Below, piece by piece: positions 8,099-17,641 of a DNA stretch of 64,000 bases (its first letter is position 1; the number at the start of each line of letters is the position of its first letter). The translations under genes and the position numbers were made by a program. The stretch lies in contig DKFS01000069.1 in assembly GCA_002452855.1 (NCBI GenBank), positions 26,883 to 90,882 of the forward strand, given 5' to 3'. Source of the stretch: Sulfurospirillum sp. UBA6790. Its GTDB lineage: Bacteria; Campylobacterota; Campylobacteria; Campylobacterales; Sulfurospirillaceae. Under the pieces are notes generated by a model. The model ran no database searches and was not told the origin of the DNA. It was given only the letters and a program-made list of their open reading frames with translations.

Positions 8099-9373
8099 AT
8101 GACATTATTGCGAACCGTTATTTTAATCTTTTTGACACTGCAAACGCTGTTTGGAAAAACACTTTCACTGCAAGAAGCGATTGATGCTACGCTTTTAACG
8201 CATCCCGATGCTAAACTCGCGCTGTATCAATTAAACATGGCGTATGAAACGCTTGGCATCACAAAAGCGGCCACCTATCCTGAGCTTAGCGTGAATGCAG
8301 AATATTACCCCACCAAAACACTCGTTTCACAAAACAATGGCAATTTTGTAACACGGAATCATTTTTCAACGCATTTAGATGTAACGATGACCTATACGTT
8401 GTGGGATTTTGGTCGTACACAAAAACGCATAGATGCGGCACAACAAGATGCAGAGTCTGCTTTAGCGCTGAATGAAAACGCCAAAGCATTGCTGGGCGAA
8501 AGAGTCTGGCAAGCGTACTATTCACTCGCATACCTTCAACGCGTCAACACGGCCAATGCCCTCTCTCTTGCCTTTTACCAAGCACTCTACGATCAATCGC
8601 GTCAAATGAAAACTGTGGGACTCAAAACCGAAGCCGATAGCGAACGTTTTTATGCTTCGTTGCTGGACGCCAAAGATTTACTGGAAACCAGTCGCAATGA
8701 AGAGCGTAAATATACCCATTTACTGAGCATGCTCACCGGTTTTTTGGAACAGGACATTCGTATTGAAGATGATTTTACAGCACTTTCGCACACCACGTTA
8801 CCCTCTTTCCCCGATACCAAGTGGCGACAGATGCTCAAAGAGTATAACGCTGAACTTGAAGCCTTAGGCGCTAAAATCAAGCAAAGTCAATCACTCTATG
8901 AATCATCCAAAGCAGAAAATTATGGCACCATTCTTTTCGCGGGTTCTTTGGGTAGTGATACCTCCATCTCCTCTTATTCAAGCAATCAAATTGGCATTAA
9001 AGCCTCCATTCCTCTTTTAACCGGCGGGAGGATTTCCCATCAAATCGAAAAAGATAGAGTCGGTATTTTAGTGGCAGAAGAAGCATTGCGAGCGCGTGAA
9101 TTAACGCTTTGGCAAGAGTTGTATGAAGCCATTTTAGATACAAAACGATTAGATACAACCATTGAGGCTAAGCAAATGGCAGCACAGGCGCTTTCCAAAA
9201 CCGTTGCCATTACCCAAGGGCGTTACAAAGAGGGGTTAGCCACGTACATTGAAGTGCTTGAAGCCCAACATGCTTACGACAATGCCACCATTGCTCAAAG
9301 TGCCGCTATGTTGCAAAAAATAGCCTCTTTAGCCCATATTAAAAGACTCATTCCAAAAGGAGCTTCCCTATGA
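8099..9373 (+). CDS. TolC-family outer membrane efflux protein
   Basis: The 424-residue protein starts with a signal peptide (VILIFLTLQTLFG, cut near residue 20) and has two repeats of the TolC alpha-barrel/beta-barrel plan, with long helical stretches around 25-200 and 230-415. Typical phrases are LSLQEAIDATLLTHPDAKLA near the N-terminus and GRYKEGLATYIEVLEAQHAY near the C-terminus. It forms the outer-membrane duct for the periplasmic adaptor and ABC transporter encoded next, with ATGA overlaps through three genes. An AGGAG ribosome site precedes the ATG. Confidence 0.93.
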   Translation: MTLLRTVILIFLTLQTLFGKTLSLQEAIDATLLTHPDAKLALYQLNMAYETLGITKAATYPELSVNAEYYPTKTLVSQNNGNFVTRNHFSTHLDVTMTYTLWDFGRTQKRIDAAQQDAESALALNENAKALLGERVWQAYYSLAYLQRVNTANALSLAFYQALYDQSRQMKTVGLKTEADSERFYASLLDAKDLLETSRNEERKYTHLLSMLTGFLEQDIRIEDDFTALSHTTLPSFPDTKWRQMLKEYNAELEALGAKIKQSQSLYESSKAENYGTILFAGSLGSDTSISSYSSNQIGIKASIPLLTGGRISHQIEKDRVGILVAEEALRARELTLWQELYEAILDTKRLDTTIEAKQMAAQALSKTVAITQGRYKEGLATYIEVLEAQHAYDNATIAQSAAMLQKIASLAHIKRLIPKGASL

Positions 9374-10518
9374 ACAGGGCGTCTGTTATGAAAAATACAT
9401 TGATTTTAGTGGCGATTATGGCCATTGGAAGCTTTTTTTATTTTAAAGTGTATCTGCCGAAGATCACATTTGCTTCCATCTCGCCCCTTGTTCAAGATGT
9501 CAATGAAACCGCTTTTGGGGTTGGAACGATTGAAGCGAAAGAGACGATCGTGTTAGCACCTAAAACAACAACAAAAGTGCTCTCCCTTTTTGCCGATCAA
9601 GGTGAAACGGTTGCGAAAGGAAAGGTGCTTGCGGTGATGGATCCCTCTGATCTGCTCGCGTCCAAAGAAGAAGCCTTGATGGCGATGAAAAAGAGCCAGA
9701 TGTCACTGCTTTCCCAACAAAGTCTCCTTAAAGATTTGGAAGCCAAATATCATTTAGCACGCACAACGCTGATTCGCTATCAACACCTCATTTCGGAAGG
9801 TTTTGTGGCACAAGCGGAGTTAGATACGGCGTTTTCAGCCGAACAAAGCGCCAAAGCCCTCGTGGAAAATGCAACGTGGCAAGTAAACCTTATGCAGGCC
9901 GACATCGCACGAAATGAAGCTCTTGTGAAAAGCAACAACGCCAAAATTGAGGATCTTACGTTAAAAGCTCCTGAGAATATGGTGGTTCTTTCTCGTGATG
10001 CCGAAGTGGGAAGCACCGTTCTTTCGGGCTCACCTGTCTTTCGACTGATCAATCCAAACTCCATTTGGGTTAAAATCTATATCAATGAACGACAAAGCGG
10101 AACGTTACATGTAGGACAATCTGCCTCGATTACCCTACGTTCACACTCTTCAACGCCTTATCGTGGGCACATCGCACGCATTGGGCTGGAGAGTGATCGC
10201 ACCACAGAAGAGCGAGAGGTTGACATTGCGTTTGATCAGCCACAACACCCTCTTTACGTGGGAGAACGGGCGGAAGCGACGATTGAGCTGGCACAGCATA
10301 CCCGTGTCTTAACCCTTCCGCTTTTAGCGCTTACAACACATCAAGGTGTCAAAGGTGTTTGGCTTGCCAACGAGGGACATGCACATTTTAAACCGCTAAG
10401 TTTTCAGACAATCAGTGCCAATGGTCTCATCATAGTCACCGAAGGCGTAACGGAGAAAGACACCATTCTTGTACCTGCGGGACGCGACATAACGGAAGGT
10501 ATGCGAGTTAAACTATGA
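9370..10518 (+). CDS. HlyD/DevB-like periplasmic adaptor subunit
   Basis: The 382-residue protein has an N-terminal membrane anchor (residues ~8-30), a lipoyl-like half motif (VLAPKTTTKVLSLFADQGETVAKGKVLAVMD), a helical hairpin (~95-195) and the second lipoyl half and beta-barrel (LKAPENMVVLSRDAEVGSTV to ~290). This is the membrane-fusion plan linking an inner-membrane transporter to TolC. It overlaps both neighbours by 4 bp, so the proteins are made together. The partner permease is DevC-like, which makes this a DevB-type adaptor. Confidence 0.92.
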   Translation: MNRASVMKNTLILVAIMAIGSFFYFKVYLPKITFASISPLVQDVNETAFGVGTIEAKETIVLAPKTTTKVLSLFADQGETVAKGKVLAVMDPSDLLASKEEALMAMKKSQMSLLSQQSLLKDLEAKYHLARTTLIRYQHLISEGFVAQAELDTAFSAEQSAKALVENATWQVNLMQADIARNEALVKSNNAKIEDLTLKAPENMVVLSRDAEVGSTVLSGSPVFRLINPNSIWVKIYINERQSGTLHVGQSASITLRSHSSTPYRGHIARIGLESDRTTEEREVDIAFDQPQHPLYVGERAEATIELAQHTRVLTLPLLALTTHQGVKGVWLANEGHAHFKPLSFQTISANGLIIVTEGVTEKDTILVPAGRDITEGMRVKL

Positions 10519-11651
10519 TCAATTTAGCACAAAGAGATATCACCCACTCTTTGGGTAAATTTCTCACAACAGCGGCTGGTGTTGGAATGCTTTTAGGCGT
10601 TGTTTTAATTATGATTGGTGTGTATCGAGGATTGGTGGATGATGCCAATATTTTACTCAAAGATACCCACGCTGATTTATGGATTGTGCAACAAGACACA
10701 CTAGGTCCTTTTGCCGAGAATTCACGTATTCACGAGGATATCAAATACCAAATGAAAGCCTTCGAAGGTGTCAAAGATGTTTCAGCTGTTACCTTTCAAA
10801 GTCTGCAACTCTACCGTAACCATCAAGCGATTAGAGTCTTTGCGATGGGCTATGATGTTGGCTCCTTTTATACACCCCATCTTCTAATCGAAGGAAGACC
10901 TATTATTGCCTCTCATTTTGAAATGATCGTGGATAAAAAAACAGGCTTTAAACTGCATGATACCATTGCTATCGGAAGAGATATTTTTACCGTTGTAGGT
11001 ATTACTAAAGATTCTGTTTCTTCGAGTGGCGATTTGATGGTCTATTTTTCGCTCCCTGATGCTCAAAAACTCCAATTTCTCTCAAGCAATGAGCAAATAC
11101 GAAACGACCGCGCACGAGGCAATAAAGACACAACAACCACAACAGCCAATGCCATTATCGCAACATTAAACGAAGGGGTGGATGCCACAAAATTAACCCA
11201 TGAAATAGAGCGATGGAAACATGTTAAAGTTTTTACACAAGAAGAACAATCAATCATTTTAACTAAAAATCTTATCGAACGTTCCGCCAAACAAATCGGC
11301 ATGTTTACAGTCATTTTATTACTGGTAGCTTCTGTTATTATCTCTTTAATTATTTATACCATGACAATGGGGAAAATCAAAGAAATTGCTATTTTAAAAC
11401 TTATTGGCGCTTCTAATGTAGTGATTGTCAAAATGATAGTACAACAATCGGTCCTTTTGGGGATATTAGCCTTTTTGGCGGCAAATATCTTCTCTCATAC
11501 TTTAGTGGATTTATTCCCCAAAAGAACCATTCTTATAAGTTCTGATGCCTTAATGCTTCTGCTTGTAGTCATCATTGTTAGTATTTTAGGCTCGCTTTTT
11601 GGTGTGCGTTCAGCCCTTAAAATCGATCCTGCTAGTGCCATTGGAGGTTAA
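10515..11651 (+). CDS. DevC-like ABC transporter permease
   Basis: The 378-residue protein has one N-terminal membrane span (~18-40), a large periplasmic domain (~42-255) and three C-terminal spans (~260-285, 308-330, 345-368), the FtsX/MacB topology. The phrase DLWIVQQDTLGPFAENSRI resembles the start of the periplasmic region in DevC proteins, which export glycolipids or other lipophilic compounds in cyanobacteria. It works with the ATPase encoded 2 bp downstream. The real substrate here is unknown; a toxic lipophilic molecule would suit the regulator-linked context. Confidence 0.9.
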   Translation: MINLAQRDITHSLGKFLTTAAGVGMLLGVVLIMIGVYRGLVDDANILLKDTHADLWIVQQDTLGPFAENSRIHEDIKYQMKAFEGVKDVSAVTFQSLQLYRNHQAIRVFAMGYDVGSFYTPHLLIEGRPIIASHFEMIVDKKTGFKLHDTIAIGRDIFTVVGITKDSVSSSGDLMVYFSLPDAQKLQFLSSNEQIRNDRARGNKDTTTTTANAIIATLNEGVDATKLTHEIERWKHVKVFTQEEQSIILTKNLIERSAKQIGMFTVILLLVASVIISLIIYTMTMGKIKEIAILKLIGASNVVIVKMIVQQSVLLGILAFLAANIFSHTLVDLFPKRTILISSDALMLLLVVIIVSILGSLFGVRSALKIDPASAIGG

Positions 11652-11652
11652 T

Positions 11653-12363
11653 ATGAAACCATCTCATCAAAGCGTCATCAAAGTAGAACAACTTTCCAAA
11701 ACCTATGGAAAAGGCGATAATGCTGTCATGGCCATTAAAGAATGCTCGTTTGAAATTTTCAAGGGAGAAACCGTTGCGCTTTTAGGCCCCAGTGGGTCGG
11801 GTAAAACAACGCTCATCACCATGATAGGGTGCATCACGGAACCAACACAGGGGAAATTATATCTGGATGGTGAACTCATATATGATCAACACTGGCGCAT
11901 CAACGATACACGGAAATTGCGACGTCAAAAAATCGGCTTTATCTTCCAATCGCACAATCTCATCCCCTTTTTAAACGTCGAAGAAAACATAACACTTGTT
12001 CCGCTGATGAACAAGACGAATACCAAAGAAGCGACTCTTAAAGCGAAAGAGCTGTTGGAGTATTTGGGGGTGGGAAACAAACTCACCGCGATGCCCTCAC
12101 AACTTTCAGGCGGACAAAGTCAACGCGTCGCCATCGCAAGATCTCTGGCCAATAATCCCAAAATCATTTTAGCCGATGAACCCACAGCCGCCTTGGATGC
12201 AGAACGAGCTCTTTCTGTGATGCATTTACTGAAAAAACTTGCCACCGAACAAGACGTTGCCATTTTAGTCGTCACGCATGATGAACGAATGATTCCGTTA
12301 TTTGACAGAATTATTCGTGTGAATGATGGATATGTGAGCGAAGATACCCAGAAAATGTCCTAA
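11653..12363 (+). CDS. DevA-like ABC transporter ATP-binding protein
   Basis: The 236-residue ATPase shows Walker A GPSGSGKTTL, the Q-loop in IGFIFQSHNLIPF, signature LSGGQSQRVAIARSL, Walker B IILADEPTAAL and the H-loop VVTHDERM. The start is the ATG at 11653 following GGAGG; an in-frame upstream codon exists but lies inside the permease gene. It powers the DevC-like permease and belongs to the LolD/MacB/DevA branch. Last gene of the efflux operon. Confidence 0.94.
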   Translation: MKPSHQSVIKVEQLSKTYGKGDNAVMAIKECSFEIFKGETVALLGPSGSGKTTLITMIGCITEPTQGKLYLDGELIYDQHWRINDTRKLRRQKIGFIFQSHNLIPFLNVEENITLVPLMNKTNTKEATLKAKELLEYLGVGNKLTAMPSQLSGGQSQRVAIARSLANNPKIILADEPTAALDAERALSVMHLLKKLATEQDVAILVVTHDERMIPLFDRIIRVNDGYVSEDTQKMS

Positions 12364-12506
12364 TATTTTTGACTCTGTGCTCTTTTTGATCATTTTTTTA
12401 TTTTACATGTTTGAGGAATGAAATCAAGGACAACAGTAACTGAGCTTTATCTTTACTAGACTTCTCCCGTTTTTTAGTATAATCCCCCATTATATTAAGG
12501 TAGACG

Positions 12507-13202
12507 ATGCGAACAATGTACGGCGATAGAGCGAAATGTTACCACTGTTATAGACCTAAAAGTTCGTGTATATGTAGCCACATTCGCCCTATTGAGACAC
12601 AGACAAAATTTATCATTTTGATGCACCCAAAAGAGTTTAAAAAGACCAAAAATGGCACGGGGCATCTCACGCACCTTTCACTTCCAAACTCTGAACTGTT
12701 TATGGGCATCGACTTTAGTGACAATGCGCGCATCAATGAGATTATCGCAACGCATGAGAGTTTCATTCTCTATCCTTCTAAGCATGCTATCAACCTCAGC
12801 CACCAAAATCCGCTTGAGAAAACCCCTTTACATGTAAAAAAACCGATGGCGATTTTTCTCATTGATTCAACATGGGCATGTTCACTAAAAATGATGCGGG
12901 AGAGTAAAAATCTGCATGCGCTTGCTCATATTAGTTTTGACGCCACGAAGCGTTCTGAATTTAAAATCAAAGAGCAACCTCTAGCGTATTGTCTCTCGAC
13001 CATCGAATCCACGCTCACCGTGTTAGAATTGCTAACGAAGTGGCGCATTGAGATGATTTCACATGAAAAGCTGGCGTCTTTTCTCACCCCTTTTCATGCG
13101 ATGATTGACTATCAACTGCGCTGTATTGAAAGCGCTTCTAACCAAGCGAAATGTTTTAAAGAGAGTATTGGAATTGATACATATCAATGCAATAAATTTT
13201 AA
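12507..13202 (+). CDS. DTW-domain tRNA-uridine aminocarboxypropyltransferase
   Basis: The 231-residue protein belongs to the DTW family. It has the N-terminal Zn-type cysteines C11, C14, C21 and C23 (CYHCYRPKSSCIC) and the DSTW motif at 120-123, with LAYCLSTIEST near the C-terminus. Family members (TapT/YfiP) attach a 3-amino-3-carboxypropyl group from SAM to uridine in tRNA. It stands apart from the exporter operon by ~140 bp. Its 3' end (13174-13187) contains the FNR-type box serving the next gene, an unusual case of a regulatory site inside a coding region. Confidence 0.88.
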   Translation: MRTMYGDRAKCYHCYRPKSSCICSHIRPIETQTKFIILMHPKEFKKTKNGTGHLTHLSLPNSELFMGIDFSDNARINEIIATHESFILYPSKHAINLSHQNPLEKTPLHVKKPMAIFLIDSTWACSLKMMRESKNLHALAHISFDATKRSEFKIKEQPLAYCLSTIESTLTVLELLTKWRIEMISHEKLASFLTPFHAMIDYQLRCIESASNQAKCFKESIGIDTYQCNKF

Positions 13203-13215
13203 ATAGGACTATATT
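13174..13215 (+). promoter_or_regulatory. FNR-type box and promoter of the chemoreceptor gene
   Basis: TTGAT-ACAT-ATCAA (13174-13187) lies within the last codons of the DTW gene. A TATATT -10 box is at 13210-13215. A start near 13222 again gives a box centre at -41.5, the same geometry as the two boxes at 7298 and 8027. Confidence 0.68.
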
Positions 13216-13245
13216 TCTCTTAAATAAATTATTTGAGAGGACTTT

Positions 13246-14388
13246 ATGAAATCACTTTTTTTTCGAATGCGTACCATTCATATCGTTGCATTTTTACTAC
13301 TACCCATCAACGCTTTCTTTTTTACGGAGAGTGTTATTGGCGCAACCATTCAATACATTTTAGCGGCTATTTTAATCATTCATGATATTGATGAGAAAAA
13401 ATGGGGTGTCGATGTCAGTCGAAAGATTAACACATCGCTTGCTTCAATGGACTTGACGAAAGAAATTTCCATCGATACCAGTTTTAGCTCTGAATCTTCT
13501 AGCATGTTGCAATCCGTTATTTATTTTAAAAATAAAATTAAAACTGCCATCATCGGCTTTCAAGAACATTCAAAATCGCACGATGAAATTTCATCAAAAC
13601 TACAAAATATCGTCTTATTTTTAAATTCGCAAACCAAAAAGCAACAAGTCATTTTAAATGAAAGTATCAAAAATGTGACGACCATGAACACCGTGTTTGG
13701 AAACATCAGCGCAACAGCGCAACAAAGCCGTGATGAGATGCAACAAATTGGTACTTATCTAGGCGATACACAAAAAAACATTATCGATTTGGGCGCAAAA
13801 ATAAAGATTAGTGTGGAAAAAGAGACCACTTTAGTTAATGAACTCAATCAGTTGAGCAATGAAGCCAAACAGACAAAAGAGGTGCTTTCCATCATTGATG
13901 ATATTGCCGATCAAACAAATTTACTTGCACTAAATGCTGCCATAGAAGCAGCACGTGCTGGCGAACATGGTAGGGGATTTGCCGTTGTTGCCGATGAAGT
14001 ACGTAATCTTGCCGAAAAAACACAAAAAAGCTTAGAAGAGATTAATCGTACTATCTCAGGCATTGTTGAGTCTATTCATACGATTAGTACGCGAATGGAA
14101 CACAATGCCAAAGAAGTTTATGACTTACAAACGGTCTCTTTGGATGCCAATACGGTCATTGATAAATTGATTCTGGTATCGGATAAAAATATAATGTTAT
14201 CCAATCATATTGCGCAACAATCAGAAGCGATAGACAGTGAAACAAAAGAAGTGATGGCATCTTCAAAACAAATAGAAGCTATTTTCCATGAAAATTCATT
14301 GCAAACGGAAGAAATCAACACCATTGCAACGGTTCTCAATAGTTGGGGAATGGAGCTTCGTGAAAAACTGAACGAATTTAAAATTTAA
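13246..14388 (+). CDS. Methyl-accepting chemotaxis protein without a periplasmic sensor
   Basis: The 380-residue chemoreceptor has two close N-terminal membrane spans (~10-28 and 30-48) with almost no loop, so it lacks a periplasmic ligand domain. The cytoplasmic hairpin tip is intact ([20 protein letters not shown] and [17 protein letters not shown]), which couples to CheA/CheW. Such short receptors usually sense an intracellular or membrane signal such as redox state. The upstream FNR-type box ties it to the Crp/Fnr regulator at 7371, suggesting movement coordinated with the exporter. Confidence 0.93.
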   Translation: MKSLFFRMRTIHIVAFLLLPINAFFFTESVIGATIQYILAAILIIHDIDEKKWGVDVSRKINTSLASMDLTKEISIDTSFSSESSSMLQSVIYFKNKIKTAIIGFQEHSKSHDEISSKLQNIVLFLNSQTKKQQVILNESIKNVTTMNTVFGNISATAQQSRDEMQQIGTYLGDTQKNIIDLGAKIKISVEKETTLVNELNQLSNEAKQTKEVLSIIDDIADQTNLLALNAAIEAARAGEHGRGFAVVADEVRNLAEKTQKSLEEINRTISGIVESIHTISTRMEHNAKEVYDLQTVSLDANTVIDKLILVSDKNIMLSNHIAQQSEAIDSETKEVMASSKQIEAIFHENSLQTEEINTIATVLNSWGMELREKLNEFKI

Positions 14389-14396
14389 TATGCAAT

Positions 14397-14432
14397 GATG
14401 AGAAAATCGTAATCGATACGGATTTTCTCATC
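14397..14432 (+). terminator. Hairpin after the chemoreceptor gene
   Basis: GATGAGAAAATC (14397-14408) pairs with GATTTTCTCATC (14421-14432), a 12-bp perfect stem 9 bp past the stop codon. The U-tract is weak (GCTTTCCC). Confidence 0.55.
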
Positions 14433-14507
14433 GCTTTCCCTCCGAGCTGATTTAAGCCTCAAAAATCCTAACTGCGCTATAATTTTTGAAAAACCAAAGG
14501 ATGTTTT

Positions 14508-15593
14508 TTGAAAAAAATGGTCTCTTTTTTGTTCGTTTTTCTCCTTTGCTCCCTTTCACTTCATGCGATGCCAAGCGATGCTACATTAAAAAAAATGATA
14601 GGTCATATGCTTGTCATTGGCTTTGATGATGCGGCGATTGATGCTCAAAGTTCCATCGTCAAAGAGCTTCAGACCTATGAATTAGGCGGTGTTATTTTAT
14701 TTGACCGATTTTATGGAGAGAGTTCGCATATCAAAAATATCAGCTCGCCCGCACAATTACACGAACTCACCAAACAACTCAAACGCTACGCAAAAAGCCC
14801 TTTACTCATTGCCATAGACCAAGAAGGAGGCAAAGTCGCACGGCTCAAAGCACGCGATGGATTTGAAGAGTTTCCCTCCGCAACCGCTCTTTCTAAAACA
14901 TCGCCTGAACACGCCAAAAAAGTTTACACGCAAATGGCTCGTATGTTAAAAGAAGAAGGCATCACTTGCGACTTTGCTCCCGTGGTGGATTTAGCACTCA
15001 ATGCTGACAATCAAGTCATTTTCAAATTAGAACGCTCGTATGGAAAAGAGAGCCATCGTGTCGCCATGTACGCCAATATTTTTATGGAAGCCTTGCATCA
15101 ACAAGGCATTATTTCCGTGCTTAAACACTTTCCGGGGCATGGATCATCGTTGGATGATTCTCACTTAGGCTTTGTCGATGTCACGCGGACATGGAGTGAA
15201 AAAGAGTTGGAGCCTTATACGCAATTGATTGCGACCAATCGTGTCAAAATGATCATGTCTGCCCATGTTTTCAACGCCAAACTCGACCCAACGTACCCAG
15301 CAACCCTCTCCTATGCGACTAATACCAAATTGTTGCGAGAAACGATGCATTACCAAGGTGTGCTCATCAGTGACGATTTGCAGATGGAAGCTATTCATAA
15401 TTATTATACGCTTCAAGACACGCTTACGCTTGCAATTAATTCAGGCATTGATATGCTTTTGTTTGGCAACCAACTCTCTCATACCAATACTGACGAAATT
15501 ATTGAGGCGATTTTCCTTCAAGTTAAAAATGGCACGATTTCAATTAAACGCATCATCGAAGCCAACGAGCGCATCAAAAAATTGACGCATTAA
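14508..15593 (+). CDS. Glycoside hydrolase family 3 protein (beta-N-acetylhexosaminidase, NagZ-like)
   Basis: This is a 361-residue single-domain GH3 enzyme. The NagZ-type signature is present: LLIAIDQEGGKVARL (~res 101-115), KHFPGHGSSLDDSH (~206-220, the His/Asp loop used as acid/base) and the nucleophile region GVLISDDLQMEAI (~288). It starts with a signal peptide (SFLFVFLLCSLSLHA), unlike cytoplasmic NagZ, so it acts in the periplasm or on the cell surface, presumably on peptidoglycan or chitin-type sugars. The chosen TTG start at 14508 has AAAGGA upstream; an ATG three codons later is possible. Confidence 0.9.
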   Translation: MKKMVSFLFVFLLCSLSLHAMPSDATLKKMIGHMLVIGFDDAAIDAQSSIVKELQTYELGGVILFDRFYGESSHIKNISSPAQLHELTKQLKRYAKSPLLIAIDQEGGKVARLKARDGFEEFPSATALSKTSPEHAKKVYTQMARMLKEEGITCDFAPVVDLALNADNQVIFKLERSYGKESHRVAMYANIFMEALHQQGIISVLKHFPGHGSSLDDSHLGFVDVTRTWSEKELEPYTQLIATNRVKMIMSAHVFNAKLDPTYPATLSYATNTKLLRETMHYQGVLISDDLQMEAIHNYYTLQDTLTLAINSGIDMLLFGNQLSHTNTDEIIEAIFLQVKNGTISIKRIIEANERIKKLTH

Positions 15594-15850
15594 ATCTAAT
15601 TTTTATCTCACTTTCGTTATAACTTCACGTTTGTTCAAAAAAATTATTTCTTTTTCTTAAGAAAATTTTATGAGAGTGCACACTTATTGTGTAAAAAATA
15701 TACATCAAAATTTTCGTTACCGTATAATTTGTATCAAAAATACACGTATTACATTTTTTTGACATACGCAAAGGGCACGTTTTTCAAAAAAGTCTCTTTG
15801 AGGTCACTTTGGGCTTTTAGAATAGATTTATCTTATAATAAGGAATACAA

Positions 15851-17083
15851 ATGATTTTATGGTGGAAACACTTGGCGCTTTGGAAAAAGATATTTATCGG
15901 TCTTTGTTTAGGTCTGATAATGGGTCTTTTATTTAAAGATGCCGCACTGATGCTTAAACCTTTGGGGACACTCTTTATCAATCTTATTAAAATGTTAATT
16001 GTGCCTCTTATTTTCGTAACGCTCGTGACGGGTATCACGTCGATGGAAGACATTAGCAAAATGCGTCGCGTGGGTATCAAAACATTTACGATTTATCTTG
16101 TAACGACTGCGATTGCTGTTGCAATTGGTTTGGCGTTTGGTATTGTGTTTGAACCAGGTTCAGGTGTTTCACTAGAACACGCAAGTGCCATTGCGGCGAA
16201 AAAAGCACCACCGCTTATCGACACGCTTTTAGCGTTGATTCCGACCAACCCCGTTGAAAGTCTTAACAAAGGCGATATTCTTCAAATCATCGTTTTTGCG
16301 GTTATTTTAGGTATTTCCATTAACCTTGCAGGCGAAAAAGGCAAACCCGTTGCCGCATTTTTCGAGTCATTTTCAGAGACGATGTTTAAAATGACGGAGC
16401 TTGTTATTCGTTTTGCACCGATTGGTGTTTTTGGTTTGATGGCATGGGTTTCTGCTTCTTACGGTGTCGATGTTCTTCTAAGTCTTGCTAAAGTCATCGC
16501 CTGTGTTTATGTCGCATGTATCGTGCATATGGCTATTACGATGGGTGGAGGTATCGCGTTCTTAGCAAAACTGAGTCCCATTAAATTTTTTAAAGGTATT
16601 CTCTCCGCGCAAAGCGTTGCATTTACCACAACAAGTAGTTCAGGAACCTTGCCCGTAACCACCAGCAACGTCATTCATAACCTTGGTGTTTCCAAACCAA
16701 TTGCTAGCTTCGTGCTTCCCTTGGGTGCAACCATCAATATGGATGGAACGGCGATTTACCAAGGAGTGTGTGCGGTGTTTGTCGCACAGGCGTTTGGTGT
16801 TGATCTTAGTTTTGCAAACTACATGACCATTATCTTAACGGCAACCTTAGCATCTATCGGTACGGCAGGTGTTCCTGGTGCTGGACTTATCATGCTTTCG
16901 TTGGTACTCACTTCAGTGAATTTACCGTTAGAAGGAATTGCGATTATCGCGGGAATCGATAGAATCTTAGATATGGCGCGTACCACCGTTAATATCACAG
17001 GTGATGCGATGACATCGGTCTTGGTCGCTAAAAGTGAAGGCGAGTTGGACGAGAGCATCTACAACCACACCCCTATCGAATAA
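15851..17083 (+). CDS. Dicarboxylate/amino acid:cation symporter (DAACS family)
   Basis: The 410-residue inner-membrane protein has about eight spans and two re-entrant hairpins. Family motifs are clear: TTTSSSGTLPVTTSN (serine-rich hairpin 1), LGATINMDGTAIYQG (the NMDGT metal and substrate site) and GVPGAG in hairpin 2. It imports C4-dicarboxylates or glutamate/aspartate with H+ or Na+; the exact substrate is not deducible. It is monocistronic, after a ~250-bp leader with AT-rich promoter-like sequence and no other feature seen. Confidence 0.94.
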   Translation: MILWWKHLALWKKIFIGLCLGLIMGLLFKDAALMLKPLGTLFINLIKMLIVPLIFVTLVTGITSMEDISKMRRVGIKTFTIYLVTTAIAVAIGLAFGIVFEPGSGVSLEHASAIAAKKAPPLIDTLLALIPTNPVESLNKGDILQIIVFAVILGISINLAGEKGKPVAAFFESFSETMFKMTELVIRFAPIGVFGLMAWVSASYGVDVLLSLAKVIACVYVACIVHMAITMGGGIAFLAKLSPIKFFKGILSAQSVAFTTTSSSGTLPVTTSNVIHNLGVSKPIASFVLPLGATINMDGTAIYQGVCAVFVAQAFGVDLSFANYMTIILTATLASIGTAGVPGAGLIMLSLVLTSVNLPLEGIAIIAGIDRILDMARTTVNITGDAMTSVLVAKSEGELDESIYNHTPIE

Positions 17084-17095
17084 TCAACACACCAT

Positions 17096-17127
17096 TTTAC
17101 ATGTAAGGATTTTCCCTTACATGTAAA
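17096..17127. terminator. Bidirectional hairpin built from two TTACATGTAA copies
   Basis: TTTACATGTAAGG (17096-17108) and CCTTACATGTAAA (17115-17127) form a perfect 13-bp stem with loop ATTTTC. It lies between the convergent stops of the symporter gene (17083) and the membrane-protein gene (17144). Confidence 0.6.
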
Positions 17128-17143
17128 TGTGAAAACACTCTTG

Positions 17144-17641
17144 CTATAACACAAATTTTTTCGCGTTAGGCATCACAAGAAAATAACCAGCTGCCGCTAA
17201 AATCATCAGATTTATTAGCGTTGAAAAATCAAGTGTCACTAAAAACACGATAACGCCTAAAATCGAAATAGCGTTAAAGATACTCATATGGATAAACATC
17301 ACATTTGCATACGCTTTTCTAAAAGCATTGAACGCATCATCGGCAGTCTCAAACGTCTGCGTTGCCATTTTCCCAACCAACTTCGCGTAGGAGGATTTGA
17401 AGTGAATAATACCAAACGCTAAGAGCAAAAATGCCGCGCCATACACAAAGATAATCGCGTCAATCCCCATGAAAAACGGCGTGTGTAAAAATGCAGGCGT
17501 ACGCGGTGCTTTAAAATTTCCTTGCGTCATAATCATATAGCACACCATCATATAAACGCCTAACGAACTGAGCATCGTCACCCAAACAATCATCAAAGTA
17601 TTCAGGCTTTTTTTCGCATCGGAAGAGAGTGTCTTATTCAT
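17144..17641 (-). CDS. Hypothetical four-span membrane protein
   Basis: The product has 165 residues and no recognised family. Four hydrophobic helices are visible (about 15-40, 58-80, 112-135 and 138-158), with a charged cytoplasmic or periplasmic loop between the second and third. The start is one of two adjacent ATGs (17644 and 17641); AAGGGA lies two and five bases upstream, favouring the second. A longer frame upstream has no ribosome site. Standing alone between the symporter and a thioesterase gene, its role cannot be inferred. Confidence 0.7.
   Translation of the reverse strand: MNKTLSSDAKKSLNTLMIVWVTMLSSLGVYMMVCYMIMTQGNFKAPRTPAFLHTPFFMGIDAIIFVYGAAFLLLAFGIIHFKSSYAKLVGKMATQTFETADDAFNAFRKAYANVMFIHMSIFNAISILGVIVFLVTLDFSTLINLMILAAAGYFLVMPNAKKFVL

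Noticed and set aside
10103..10114. TTACATGTAG and the TTTACATGTTTG at 12402 as further palindrome copies
   Set aside because: Each has a mismatch within the ten bases, so they were not counted.
12411..12432. TTGAG...ATCAAGGACA before the DTW gene as a fourth FNR-type box
   Set aside because: The right half and the following TCAAGGACA match the other sites, but the left half is TTGAG and the spacing is seven, not four.
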